From the NCBI RefSeq assembly GCF_902833905.1, contig NZ_CADFGP010000005.1, positions 124,001 to 188,000 of the forward strand: a stretch of DNA of 64,000 nucleotides, written 5' to 3'. The position numbers and the translations under genes are program-made. This stretch comes from Paraburkholderia tuberum STM678 (GTDB taxonomy: Bacteria > Pseudomonadota > Gammaproteobacteria > Burkholderiales > Burkholderiaceae). Positions 8,616 to 17,013 of the stretch are shown piece by piece (position 1 is the stretch's first letter; the number at the start of each line of letters is the position of its first letter). The notes below the pieces were generated by a model. The model did no database searches, had not been told where the DNA came from, and saw only the letters and a list, made by a program, of their open reading frames with translations.

Positions 8616-9428
8616 TCAAGACAAAAAAAGTATCGGCAACGTGCCGAGATCACCGAAGCCGATATGCAACTCACTGCCGATCGGCAACTCGAGCACGCCC
8701 GCGTAAGAGCCCGTGATCACCGCCTGGCCGGCATGCAATCCAAGGCCGCGGACGCGGAGAAAATTGACGAGCCACACGATCGGCGCGAGCACGCTGCGAT
8801 CAGGGTGGCGGCCAGCAAAACTGATCGTGTCGTGTCCGGCGCGAGTCAGACTGACGGTGAATTCGACCGGGAGATCGGCCGGCGTCGCGCCATCGCGCAA
8901 TTGAACGCGTGGCCCCATGACAAGACCGGCGTTGAACAGACCGTCTGCAAGCAATTCAGGAAACGTCAGCGATTCTGGATGCGCATAGCGACTGCCCAGC
9001 AGTTCGAGCGCGAGGTGAACATTCCCCAGTGCGTCGAGCACCTCGGTTTCGCCATAGGCTTCGCGCCGTGGCGGCAGATCGCGAGCCAGCAAACAGGCGA
9101 GTTCGGGTTCTGCCCTTACAGAAGACTGCGCAAGCCCGGCGCGAGTGCAGCATTGGGCGCCTCGATGGATAACGGCGTCATAGATTGGCGCAGCGATGAG
9201 TTTGCCCGCCGGCGGCAGCGCGCATTTCCAGGCGCCGGCCTGCCAACCGAGCTGATCGCCCACCTGTTGCTGGATTGCGAAACCCTCATCCAGATTTTGG
9301 GGACGCAGTTCGACGGGAAGGCGCTCCGCGAACGTGCCTCGCTGGCGCGCCGTGACGAGAAGGCGTGCTGCCTGCTCATCCAGCGCGGTGAGTCGCTCGA
9401 GAGCCTGAGCTGCGCCCGGCGCGTTCAT
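8616..9428 (-). CDS. 2-keto-4-pentenoate hydratase-like protein
   Basis: A protein of 270 residues of the MhpD/HpaH hydratase branch of the FAH superfamily. Features are 'ERLPVELRPQNLDEGFAIQQQV' near the start, 'KCALPPAGKLIAAPIYD', the acidic 'RAEPELACLLARDLPPR' metal-binding segment and a late 'AGQAVITGSYAGVLELP'. These enzymes add water to 2-hydroxydienoates or remove it from 4-hydroxy-2-keto acids. Its ATG overlaps the TGA of the IclR gene (ATGA, 9425-9428), showing translational coupling with the regulator. Two FAH-superfamily proteins follow downstream in the operon. Confidence 0.8.
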   Translation of the reverse strand: MNAPGAAQALERLTALDEQAARLLVTARQRGTFAERLPVELRPQNLDEGFAIQQQVGDQLGWQAGAWKCALPPAGKLIAAPIYDAVIHRGAQCCTRAGLAQSSVRAEPELACLLARDLPPRREAYGETEVLDALGNVHLALELLGSRYAHPESLTFPELLADGLFNAGLVMGPRVQLRDGATPADLPVEFTVSLTRAGHDTISFAGRHPDRSVLAPIVWLVNFLRVRGLGLHAGQAVITGSYAGVLELPIGSELHIGFGDLGTLPILFLS

Positions 9429-10237
9429 GCCGCCTCGCTCGCATGCGCACAGACGCTCTGGCGCGGCCATACGGCACCCAGCTTCGCGGACGCTTGCTGC
9501 AATAGCGCGTAAAAGGCCTCGTAACGCTCCGGCTGAACCCGTGTGACCGGCCCGGCAATGCTCATGGTGCCGACCACCGCACCGTCAGGCCGCGCACGCA
9601 CCAGCACCGCCAATGCGACGACACCCGGCTCGGCCTCTTCGACGACAAGGCCATAGCCACGCTGCCTGGTCCGCTCCAACTCCGGAATCAGCTGCTCGAC
9701 GCTGGTAATGGCCTTCGGCGTCCATGCGCCCGCGGCGGACGCTTTTCCGAGTCCACCACGCAGGGCGTATTCGATCGCCTGGTCGTTCGGCATTCCAGCC
9801 AGCCACGCCTTGCCAACCGATGTGGCATGCAAGACGATGGGACTATGCATGGACGGCGAATACATCAGGCCCGGTGCCGCGCCCTGGGACGCTGCCAGCC
9901 ACGCGAGTGTTCCTTCGTTGACCACCGTCAGCCGGACCAGCTCGCGGCACTGACCCGCGACCTCATCGAGGATCGGCTGCACCAGACCCGGCAGACCAAG
10001 CCCATGCAGGTACCGCTGACCGAGCAAAGACAGCTTCAAGGTCAGACGGTACTGGGAGGTCTGTTCATCCTGTTCCGCCCAGCCCTGCTCGCACAGTTGC
10101 GCGAGTACGCGGTGGGCGGGCCCTTTTTCCAGCTCGAGCTCCCCGGCGATGTCAGACATACGCATCCACCGCGCCTCTCTTGCCAGCAACTCGATCGCCT
10201 GCAGCGACCGGTCAACTGCTCCCTTGACAACTCTCAT
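9425..10237 (-). CDS. IclR-family transcriptional regulator, copy A
   Basis: A protein of 270 residues. A winged helix-turn-helix occupies residues ~10-65 ('SLQAIELLA', 'MSDIAGELELEKGPAHRVLAQL'), followed by the IclR effector domain ('RELVRLTVVNEGTLAWLAAS', 'HATSVGKAWLAGM', 'GYGLVVEEAEPGVVALAVLVRA'). It is the first gene of the leftward operon and is divergent from the MHS transporter, the usual arrangement for a local pathway regulator answering to the pathway substrate. A second, nearly identical gene lies at 15276-16088; the proteins differ at about eight positions. The regulator probably acts on the shared intergenic region 10238-10321. Confidence 0.9.
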   Translation of the reverse strand: MRVVKGAVDRSLQAIELLAREARWMRMSDIAGELELEKGPAHRVLAQLCEQGWAEQDEQTSQYRLTLKLSLLGQRYLHGLGLPGLVQPILDEVAGQCRELVRLTVVNEGTLAWLAASQGAAPGLMYSPSMHSPIVLHATSVGKAWLAGMPNDQAIEYALRGGLGKASAAGAWTPKAITSVEQLIPELERTRQRGYGLVVEEAEPGVVALAVLVRARPDGAVVGTMSIAGPVTRVQPERYEAFYALLQQASAKLGAVWPRQSVCAHASEAA

Positions 10238-10321
10238 AATTGACGTAACATGATTCTTAATGGAACTGTGTTACAACAATAGACAAACAGCACCGGAAAG
10301 TCAATCACGATGGAGACAAGC
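10238..10321. promoter_or_regulatory. Divergent control region, candidate IclR operator
   Basis: The 84-bp gap between the IclR gene and the transporter is conserved almost base for base in the second copy (16089-16174). That suggests function, although simple recent duplication is an alternative. It contains an inverted repeat GTAACA (10245-10250) and TGTTAC (10269-10274) with an 18-bp spacer enclosing 'ATGGAAC'. In the second copy the left arm is GCAACA. I could not fix -35/-10 boxes for either direction with confidence. Confidence 0.45.
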
Positions 10322-11755
10322 ATGAATCGGAACACCCGGGCTAAGCCTCACGGCAAGCGCCAGTCGAAGATCGCCGCGGCCAGCGGCTGGATCGGCTCGG
10401 CGCTGGAGTACTACGACTTCTTCATTTACGCGACTGCGGCGTCGCTGGTGTTCCCGCAGCTCTTCTTTCCGTCTGATAATCCAACGGTCGCCATCATCGC
10501 CTCACTGGCAACCTTCGGTGTCGGCTATATCGCCCGCCCGGTGGGCGCCGTCGTCCTCGGCCACTGGGGCGACCGCCACGGCCGCAAGACGGTGCTGCTC
10601 CTCTGCATGTTCCTCATGGGCTTTTCAACGATGGCCGTCGGGGTCCTGCCAACCTATAAGCAGGTCGGCATCTGGGCGCCGGTGCTGCTCGTGGTTCTTC
10701 GCCTCATCCAGGGCTTCGCGGTCGCCGGGGAGCTCTCCGGCGCCAGTTCAATGATTCTCGAGCACGCACCGTTCGGCCGGCGCGGCTACTTCGCGAGCTT
10801 TACCCTCCAGGGGGTGCAGGCCGGACAGCTCATGGCGGCAGCGATCTTCCTGCCTCTCGCGCATTTCATGCCCAGGGACCAGTTCGCCTCCTGGGGCTGG
10901 CGGATTCCGTTCCTGCTCAGCATCGTCGTTCTCATCGCGGGCTACGTCATTCGCCGCAAAGTCGATGAGACCCCGGCGTTCGCCGAGGAGCGCGTGCACG
11001 GCGAAATTCCCGCCTCGCCAGTCGTCGAAGTGCTCCGGCAGAGCTGGGACGATGTCGTGCGCGTGGTCTGCATGGCGCTTACCGCCGTCATCGCCCTTGT
11101 CGCCGCGGTCTTCGGCACCGCCTACGCGGTTCAGCCGGCGTACGGCATCGGCTTCCCTCCCGGCATGTATCTGTGGATCCCTGTTCTGGGCAATATCTGC
11201 GCAGTGATCCTGATTCCCTTCGTCGGCAACCTCTCAGACAGGATTGGTCGCAGGCCGCCAGTCCTTGTCGGCACCCTCAGCGCCGGACTGCTCTCGTTCG
11301 TGTATCTGTACGCTATCAGCATCCATAACGTGTGGCTGGCGATGGTTCTCTCGGTGCTCATGTGGGGCATCGCCTATCAGGGCTTCAACGGCGTATTCCC
11401 GAGCCTGTTCTCCGAACTGTTCCACACGCGCGTGCGCGTGTCCGGGATGGCCATCGGGCAGAACGTCGGGACGACGCTTTCCGCGCTGCTCCCGGCATTC
11501 TTCGTCGCGGTCGCGCCCCCCGGCTCCGCCGATATTCCACTGAAGATCGGAGCCCTGACATTCGGCATCTGTGTCGTGGCCGCGATCGCCGCCTTTACCA
11601 CGCGCGAGACGTACCGGGTCCGGCTCCACGATCTCGGCGACCGCAACGGGGTCCCTGTACCCAAAGGCGAATACGATCGTCTGCGCGCCGAGATGTTGCG
11701 TGAGGCGACCGGAACAGCCGGCTCACAGGATCTGACGAACCAACTGCGCTCGTAG
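10322..11755 (+). CDS. MFS transporter, metabolite:H+ symporter (MHS) type
   Basis: A protein of 477 residues with about twelve hydrophobic segments. The N-terminus 'GSALEYYDFFIYATAASLVFPQLFF' and the loop 'GHWGDRHGRKT' are hallmarks of the ShiA/KgtP/ProP group of proton symporters for organic acids. A second conserved loop 'GNLSDRIGRRPP' opens the C-terminal half. The ATG at 10322 is preferred over the one at 10310 because GGAG stands seven bases before it. It is divergent from the IclR regulator and followed by a cupin and a shikimate-dehydrogenase-like gene, so it likely imports the substrate of this locus, perhaps a cyclic polyol acid or sugar acid. Confidence 0.88.
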   Translation: MNRNTRAKPHGKRQSKIAAASGWIGSALEYYDFFIYATAASLVFPQLFFPSDNPTVAIIASLATFGVGYIARPVGAVVLGHWGDRHGRKTVLLLCMFLMGFSTMAVGVLPTYKQVGIWAPVLLVVLRLIQGFAVAGELSGASSMILEHAPFGRRGYFASFTLQGVQAGQLMAAAIFLPLAHFMPRDQFASWGWRIPFLLSIVVLIAGYVIRRKVDETPAFAEERVHGEIPASPVVEVLRQSWDDVVRVVCMALTAVIALVAAVFGTAYAVQPAYGIGFPPGMYLWIPVLGNICAVILIPFVGNLSDRIGRRPPVLVGTLSAGLLSFVYLYAISIHNVWLAMVLSVLMWGIAYQGFNGVFPSLFSELFHTRVRVSGMAIGQNVGTTLSALLPAFFVAVAPPGSADIPLKIGALTFGICVVAAIAAFTTRETYRVRLHDLGDRNGVPVPKGEYDRLRAEMLREATGTAGSQDLTNQLRS

Positions 11756-11877
11756 CCGAAAGCAAGGGCCATATCGGCAGCGACCGCCCGGCGCAACTTA
11801 CGCTGTTCGGACGAGCCGGGCAGGAACACGCGGCCGCGGCACTCGCCAATATCTGATGCCACACAGGAGAAAGACAC

Positions 11878-12330
11878 ATGCACAACCAAGGTACGCCACG
11901 TTACGATGGCCCGCGCGAACTCGCGCAATCCCTGACTCCGTTCGCACGTGTGAGCGCATCCGCAGCGGTCTGGAACAAGGAAGGGCTGCGCGCGGACTCC
12001 GAGTATCGCGACCTCGGACTCGCCGCGGTGACCAACGGTCGCATCGGCGCCAAGCACATTCGCGCGCTGACCCCGTTCACCGATGCCACGGGCTGGCATT
12101 GGCACGACATGACTGCGCACTATCTGTATGTGCTGCGCGGATCGGTGACGTTCCGTTTCGCCGGCGTCGAGGGCGATGTGACTCTCAACGCCGGGGACGA
12201 CCTCTCGCAACCCGCCGGCGTTCCGCACAATGTGATCTGGCGCTCCGATGACCTTGAAGTCATCGAGATTAACGAGCCCGCTGTCTACGGAACATGGGAT
12301 CTCGCCGAAGCCCCGGCACCCTGGAAGTGA
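11878..12330 (+). CDS. Cupin-domain protein
   Basis: A protein of 150 residues with one cupin barrel. Metal ligands are in 'GWHWHDMTAHYLYVLRG' (motif 1, with two His) and the second motif 'AGDDLSQPAGVPHNV'. Small cupins of this type act as isomerases, dioxygenases or binding proteins. The gene has a GGAG site and lies between the transporter and the shikimate-dehydrogenase-like gene with short gaps, so it belongs to the same transcription unit. The specific reaction cannot be read from the sequence. Confidence 0.75.
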   Translation: MHNQGTPRYDGPRELAQSLTPFARVSASAAVWNKEGLRADSEYRDLGLAAVTNGRIGAKHIRALTPFTDATGWHWHDMTAHYLYVLRGSVTFRFAGVEGDVTLNAGDDLSQPAGVPHNVIWRSDDLEVIEINEPAVYGTWDLAEAPAPWK

Positions 12331-12379
12331 GCAGTAAGCTATGACTGCACCTTCCGTCAACATCGGACATGAGGCCGCA

Positions 12380-13243
12380 ATGCATCCACATATCACGGGA
12401 AGAACGCGACTTTACGGGTTAGTGGGCGATCCGCTGACGGCAGCCAGGTCGCCGCAACTGCTGAACCAGCTTTTTATCGAACAGCGCGCGGACGCGGTCT
12501 GCGTTCCGTTTTGGGTCAAGGCGGAAGACCTGTCCGCATTCGTCGCCGGCGCACGAGCGTTACGCAATCTTTCCGGCCTGCTGGTCACAATGCCTCATAA
12601 GCAACGGATGCTGGATTTTGTCGACGAACTCCATCCCACTGCTTCCAGGGTCGGCGCACTCAACGTGATACGTTGCAACGAAGATGGACGCTGGGTCGGC
12701 GCCATATTCGATGGCGTGGGCTGTGTGCTTGGCATGCAATGGGAAGGCAATCAACCGGCGAATAAGTCCGTTCTTCTCGTCGGTGCCGGAGGCGCGGGCA
12801 GGGCTATCGCATTTGCAGTCGCGGCGGCGGGCGCCCGAACGTTAACCATATTCGACGTCGACGAGCAGCGGGCTGGCGAGCTCGCGGAATCCGTTGCTGC
12901 CGAAACCGGTTGCATCACGCATTCCGGACCTCCCGACCCGCACGGTTTCGAAGTCGTGATCAATGCCACACCGCTCGGCATGAACGCGAATGACGCCATG
13001 CCGGTAAATCCCGAGCGGCTCGCACCCGGCACCATCGTCGTAGACATCATCAATGCGCCAGAGCCGACGCAGCTTCGCCGCGCCGCGCATGCGCGCGGCT
13101 GTCGTACCCAGGACGGGGGGCCGATGCATGAAGGGCAGGCAGTGCATGCCCTACGCTTCCTTGGGTTCGATTACCACCTTGCTGGCAGGTCAGCACCAGA
13201 CGACGGCGTGCTTTTCGCGCCTGCAACGAACGCAAGTCGTTAA
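12380..13243 (+). CDS. Shikimate/quinate dehydrogenase-like protein (AroE family)
   Basis: A protein of 287 residues from the ATG at 12380 (site GAGG before it); an alternative ATG at 12341 would add 13 residues. The substrate domain shows 'GLVGDPLTAARSPQLLN' and 'LLVTMPHK' with the catalytic Lys. The cofactor domain has 'LVGAGGAGRAIAFAVAAAGA' and 'INATPLGMN'. Biosynthetic AroE is normally coded elsewhere, so a copy next to a transporter and an IclR regulator suggests a catabolic dehydrogenase for quinate, shikimate or a related ring polyol. That assignment is inference from context. Confidence 0.8.
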   Translation: MHPHITGRTRLYGLVGDPLTAARSPQLLNQLFIEQRADAVCVPFWVKAEDLSAFVAGARALRNLSGLLVTMPHKQRMLDFVDELHPTASRVGALNVIRCNEDGRWVGAIFDGVGCVLGMQWEGNQPANKSVLLVGAGGAGRAIAFAVAAAGARTLTIFDVDEQRAGELAESVAAETGCITHSGPPDPHGFEVVINATPLGMNANDAMPVNPERLAPGTIVVDIINAPEPTQLRRAAHARGCRTQDGGPMHEGQAVHALRFLGFDYHLAGRSAPDDGVLFAPATNASR

Positions 13244-13415
13244 TGCCCTAACGCCTCTGGGAAAGTGCCCGGAATCGACAGTTTTACCAGTTTGAATGGA
13301 GGGAAGATGCGATGAACAGTTTCAACGTTTCCACATTGGTATGTGCGGCCAGCTTTAATGCGCGCATCGCGCAAGCACGGAGTCGATTCGTCGACGGTGC
13401 GAAGGGAGAACACGC

Positions 13416-14435
13416 ATGAAAGTCGCATTGCTGGAGGCCAGCCATTGGCATGTCCCACTCTATCTCGATGCGCTTGAGGCGCCCAGTATCCAGGTGGTAG
13501 CCGTTTCAGATGCGGAGCAAGTAAAAGGACAGGCAATTGCCGCGCGCTTTGGGAGCACGTTGTACTCGTCGGCGTATGAGTTGCTCGAGCGCGAGGATGT
13601 CGATTTCGCGTTTGTGTTTGGGCGGCATTCCGAAATGCCGACGCTCGCGGAGGCGGTGATCGAACGAAAAATTCCGTTCGCGCTGGAGAAACCCTGCGGC
13701 GTAAACATGTCGCAGGTCACGCGGCTGCGCAAACTGACCGAGGAAGCCAATCTTTATTGCGCCGTACCGTTGATCTTCCGGATGAGCGAGTTGCTCGGCG
13801 CACTGGAAGATGCGGAGGATTGCATACCGTCGGACTTTAACTACATGTCTTTCCGTTTCATTGTAGGTGCGCCTGGTCGTTACGAAGCTGCAGGCGCAGG
13901 TTGGGCACTCGATCCTGTGTTTTCCGGAGGCGGATCCACGATCAATGTCGCAACCCACTTCATCGATCTCTTCAGATTACTGACCGGCAAAGAAGTCGCG
14001 CGAGTCTCCGCCACCATGAACTCCCGAACGCATCGAGGCGCCGTCGAGGACTACTCGTTGCTGACAATGCAAACCGAAGACGGCGTGATCGGGCTCGTGG
14101 AGACCGGATACAGCTTTCCCAGTACTCAAGACGAGCAGCGCGAATTCTCCTTCACCCTTTCATCCGATCGCATGTACGCAAAATCGGGCCCCGACCGGAT
14201 CGAGATTCGGGACCGGAACAATCTTGCCGCCGGCACTCGCAGTCGCCGTCTCCAGTTAGAGACCGACATTTACTACCCACTGTTCGTCAAGCGAGTGCTT
14301 GGTGAATGCCGCACAGGTGCAAGGCCGATCGCGTCCTTGCGCGACGCCGAGGCGATGATGCAGGTCATGGATGCGGCCTACGCTTCTGCTCGGCAGGGGG
14401 GTGCGCTTCAGACTCTTGAACCGATTTCCGGGTAA
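13416..14435 (+). CDS. Gfo/Idh/MocA-family oxidoreductase
   Basis: A protein of 339 residues. The family motif 'FALEKPCG' (catalytic Lys) is at residues ~90-97, and the C-terminal substrate domain has 'FSGGGSTINVATHFIDLFRLLTG' with the usual His. The N-terminal nucleotide-binding loop reads 'LLEASHWHVPLYLDAL' and lacks the normal GxGxxG glycine pattern, so cofactor binding may differ. The ribosome site GGGAG precedes the ATG. A rearranged paralogue lies at 16175-17013. The gene closes the rightward set of the catabolic locus and probably oxidises a sugar or polyol derivative. Confidence 0.82.
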   Translation: MKVALLEASHWHVPLYLDALEAPSIQVVAVSDAEQVKGQAIAARFGSTLYSSAYELLEREDVDFAFVFGRHSEMPTLAEAVIERKIPFALEKPCGVNMSQVTRLRKLTEEANLYCAVPLIFRMSELLGALEDAEDCIPSDFNYMSFRFIVGAPGRYEAAGAGWALDPVFSGGGSTINVATHFIDLFRLLTGKEVARVSATMNSRTHRGAVEDYSLLTMQTEDGVIGLVETGYSFPSTQDEQREFSFTLSSDRMYAKSGPDRIEIRDRNNLAAGTRSRRLQLETDIYYPLFVKRVLGECRTGARPIASLRDAEAMMQVMDAAYASARQGGALQTLEPISG

Positions 14436-14464
14436 TCCAGGCCATCGGATTGCGTCGCACGCCT

Positions 14465-15115
14465 ATGCCGCTAACGAGATGTTGCAATTTGGCCGATTAT
14501 CCTGCACCGAAGGAAGGCGACTGGATCGCGCGAGACTTCCGTTTCCACACCGGGGAGGTGATGCCGGAGGTGCGGCTACACTACCGAACCATCGGCGACC
14601 CGTCCGGCGAGCCGGTCCTGGTCCTGCACGGCACGACGGGCACAGGCGCCAGCATGCTGACGCCCGCGTTCGCGGGAGAGCTGTTCGGGCCCGGACAGCC
14701 GCTTGATGCCAACAATTATTTCATCGTCCTCCCGGACGGAATTGGAGCCGGCGGATCGTCCAGGCCGTCGGACGGGCTGCGCACGCGGTTCCCGGCTTAC
14801 AACTACGACGACATGGTGCTCGCGCAGTACAGGCTCCTGACCGAGGGCCTGGGCATCAGGCACTTGCGCCTGCTGATCGGCAACTCGATGGGCGGCATGC
14901 ACGCGTGGATCTGGGCGGCGCGATATCCGGACTTCATGGACGCGCTGGTGCCAATGGCGTCGCAACCGACCGAGATGTCGGGCCGCAACTGGATGCTGCG
15001 CCGCATGCTCACCGAGATGGTCCGCGACGACCCGGAGTACCTGGATGGCAATTACGCCAGCCCGCCCCGCTCCTTGCGGGACGAATGGAAGCGTCCGCTC
15101 CGCAGTCCGAAATGA
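14465..15115 (+). pseudogene. Homoserine O-acetyltransferase-like alpha/beta hydrolase, C-terminally truncated
   Basis: The remaining ~216 residues form the front of an alpha/beta-fold acyltransferase/hydrolase related to MetX: 'VLVLHGTTGTG' (oxyanion loop), the nucleophile elbow 'GNSMGGMHAW' and 'YPDFMDALVPMAS'. The family usually has 330-370 residues, with the catalytic Asp and His in the last third. Here the frame ends after 'NYASPPRSLRDEW', about 125 bp before the duplicated IclR segment begins at 15241. The catalytic triad is therefore incomplete, and truncation by the rearrangement is likely. A TTG at 14450 is an alternative start. Confidence 0.65.
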
Positions 15116-15240
15116 ACTCCGGTGCGATCATTGAATGTCGGCGGCCTTGGGGCCCAAGACTATCGTTCAAGCCGATTCCCGGTTGTAAGTCTGCGAATAT
15201 GGGTGAACCCTTTTGGCGTCGTCGGACACGAGTATTGCCC

Positions 15241-16222
15241 GAGTCGCTCGAGAGCCTGAGCTGCGCCCGGCGCGTTCATGCCGCCTCACTCACATCCGCA
15301 CCGACGCTCTGGCGCGGCCATACGGCACCCAGCTTCGCGGACGCTTGCTGCAATAGCGCGTAAAAGGCCTCGTAACGCTCCGGCTGAAGCCGTGTGACCG
15401 GCCCGGCAATGCTCATGGTGCCGACCACCGCACCGTCAGGCAGCGCGCGCACCAGCACCGCCAATGCGACGACACCCGGCTCGGCCTCTTCGACGACAAG
15501 GCCATAGCCACGCTGCCTGGTCCGCTCCAACTCCGGAATCAGCTGCTCGACGCTGGTAATGGCCTTCGGCGTCCATGCGCCCGCGGCGGACGCTTTTCCG
15601 AGTCCACCACGCAGGGCGTATTCGATCGCCTGGTCGTTCGGCATTCCAGCCAGCCACGCCTTGCCAACCGATGTGGCATGCAAGACGATGGGACTATGCA
15701 TGGACGGCGAATACATCAGGCCCGGTGCCGCGCCCTGGGACGCTGCCAGCCACGCGAGTGTTCCTTCGTTGACCACCGTCAGCCGGACCAGCTCGCGGCA
15801 CTGACCCGCGACCTCATCGAGGATCGGCTGCACCAGACCCGGCAGACCAAGCCCATGCAGGTACCGCTGACCGAGCAGGGACAGCTTCAAGGTCAGACGG
15901 TACTGGGAGGTCTGTTCATCCTGTTCCGCCCAGCCCTGCTCGCACAGTTGCGCGAGTACGCGATGCGCGGGGCCCTTCTCCAGCCCGAGTTCGGCGGCGA
16001 TATCGGAGATGCGCATCCAGCGCGCCTCACGTGCGAGCAACTCGATCGCCTGTAGCGACCGATCAACTGCACCCTTGACAACTCTCATAATTGACGCAAC
16101 ATGATTCTTAATGGAACGGTGTTACACACCATAGACAACCAACACCGGAAAGTCAATCAAAACGGAGACGAGTGATGAAACTGAACACCCCGCTTGAGCC
16201 CCACGGCAAGCGCCACTCGGAG
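15241..16222. repeat. Duplicated segment, copy B
   Basis: Second copy of the IclR-centred segment (copy A at 9390-10365), in the same orientation. It begins inside what was the hydratase reading frame (first ~12 codons kept, the rest gone) and ends inside the first codons of the transporter frame, where it is fused to a Gfo/Idh/MocA gene. The left edge is sharp: the sequences before 15241 and before 9390 are unrelated. Confidence 0.9.
15276..16088 (-). CDS. IclR-family transcriptional regulator, copy B
   Basis: A protein of 270 residues, intact, with the same domains as copy A. Differences seen are in the recognition region ('MRISDIAAELGLEKG' against 'MRMSDIAGELELEKG'), two single changes near residues 230 and 245, and three changes at the C-terminus. 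No partner operon remains downstream: the hydratase frame is cut after a few codons. If made, the protein would probably recognise the same operator as copy A and could modulate or compete with it. Confidence 0.88.
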   Translation of the reverse strand: MRVVKGAVDRSLQAIELLAREARWMRISDIAAELGLEKGPAHRVLAQLCEQGWAEQDEQTSQYRLTLKLSLLGQRYLHGLGLPGLVQPILDEVAGQCRELVRLTVVNEGTLAWLAASQGAAPGLMYSPSMHSPIVLHATSVGKAWLAGMPNDQAIEYALRGGLGKASAAGAWTPKAITSVEQLIPELERTRQRGYGLVVEEAEPGVVALAVLVRALPDGAVVGTMSIAGPVTRLQPERYEAFYALLQQASAKLGAVWPRQSVGADVSEAA

Positions 16223-17013
16223 ACGGCGGAACTCGCCGAGCGGCTGATTACCCGCGGCATTCCGTTTCTCATCGAGAAGCCTTGCGGGCTCAATCTCCCG
16301 GAGGTCCGCCGGGTCCGGCAACTCTCGGAGAAGCACGGCGTGTACGTCAGTGTTCCCTTCATCATGCGCGTGAGCGATCTGGCTGCCCGTCTTTTGCCCG
16401 CGAATGGATTTACGCCGGAGGGATTCCAGCATCTCGCGTTCAGGTTCATCGTTGGCCCGATAGCTCGGTATGAGCGCGGCGGGTGCAGCTGGATGCTGGA
16501 TAAACGGCACGCAGGTGGAGGGTCCATGTTGAATGTCAGGGGCATTTCATTGACCTGATCTCATCCCTCACAAACAGCCCCATCACCCACGTCTCGGCGC
16601 AGATGCGAACGTATCGACATGATGTGACCGTCGAGGAGCAAGCCGTGTTCACGTGCCGAAACGCTGCGGGACAAATCGGCGTGGTTGAAACGGGTTACCT
16701 GTATCCATCAACAGCGGAGGATCAGCGAGACTTCGCGTTTTCCATCTCGCATACCTCCTCCTACGTCCGGGGTTATGCCGACCAGCTTTACATCAAAGCG
16801 CGGGGCCAACAGCAAGGGCGCGCCACGAAGGTGGAGTACAACACGGACGAGTTTTATTCGGTGTTCTTAAAGCGCAGCTGGGCCGATCTGGCGAATGGTT
16901 GTCCTCCCGTTGCAGGGTTGCGGGAGGCCGAGCATGCGATCGCTGTCGTCGAGGCAGGATACCGCTCTGTCGCCAACGGCGGCGCACCAGAACCGGTCGA
17001 CAATGCCTTCTAG
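16175..17013 (+). pseudogene. Chimeric pseudogene: transporter 5' end fused to Gfo/Idh/MocA 3' part, frameshifted
   Basis: The first ~15 codons ('MKLNTPLEPHGKRHSE') match the start of the MHS transporter at 10322 ('MNRNTRAKPHGKRQSK'). From codon ~16 onward the sequence is a Gfo/Idh/MocA enzyme: 'IPFLIEKPCGLN', 'VPFIMRVSDL', 'FRFIVGPIARYE', 'GGGSMLNV'. The NAD-binding domain is missing. Near 16537-16542 one G seems lost from a G-run, so the frame ends at 16558 while the remainder ('HFIDLIS', 'GVVETGYLYPST') continues in another frame to 17013. It keeps the ribosome site and upstream region of copy B. Confidence 0.8.

Larger units (their letters stand above)
9390..10365. repeat. Duplicated segment, copy A (IclR gene, promoter, transporter 5' end)
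   Basis: The segment from the first codons of the hydratase gene, through the whole IclR gene and its upstream region, into the first ~15 codons of the transporter is repeated at 15241-16222. The IclR part is the same length in both copies. Most of the gene is almost identical, but roughly the first 137 bases of the coding region carry about twenty mismatches. Confidence 0.9.

Noticed and set aside
10240..10263. TTGACG as a -35 box for the MHS transporter
   Set aside because: No acceptable -10 sequence occurs 16-18 bases downstream, so no promoter is called.
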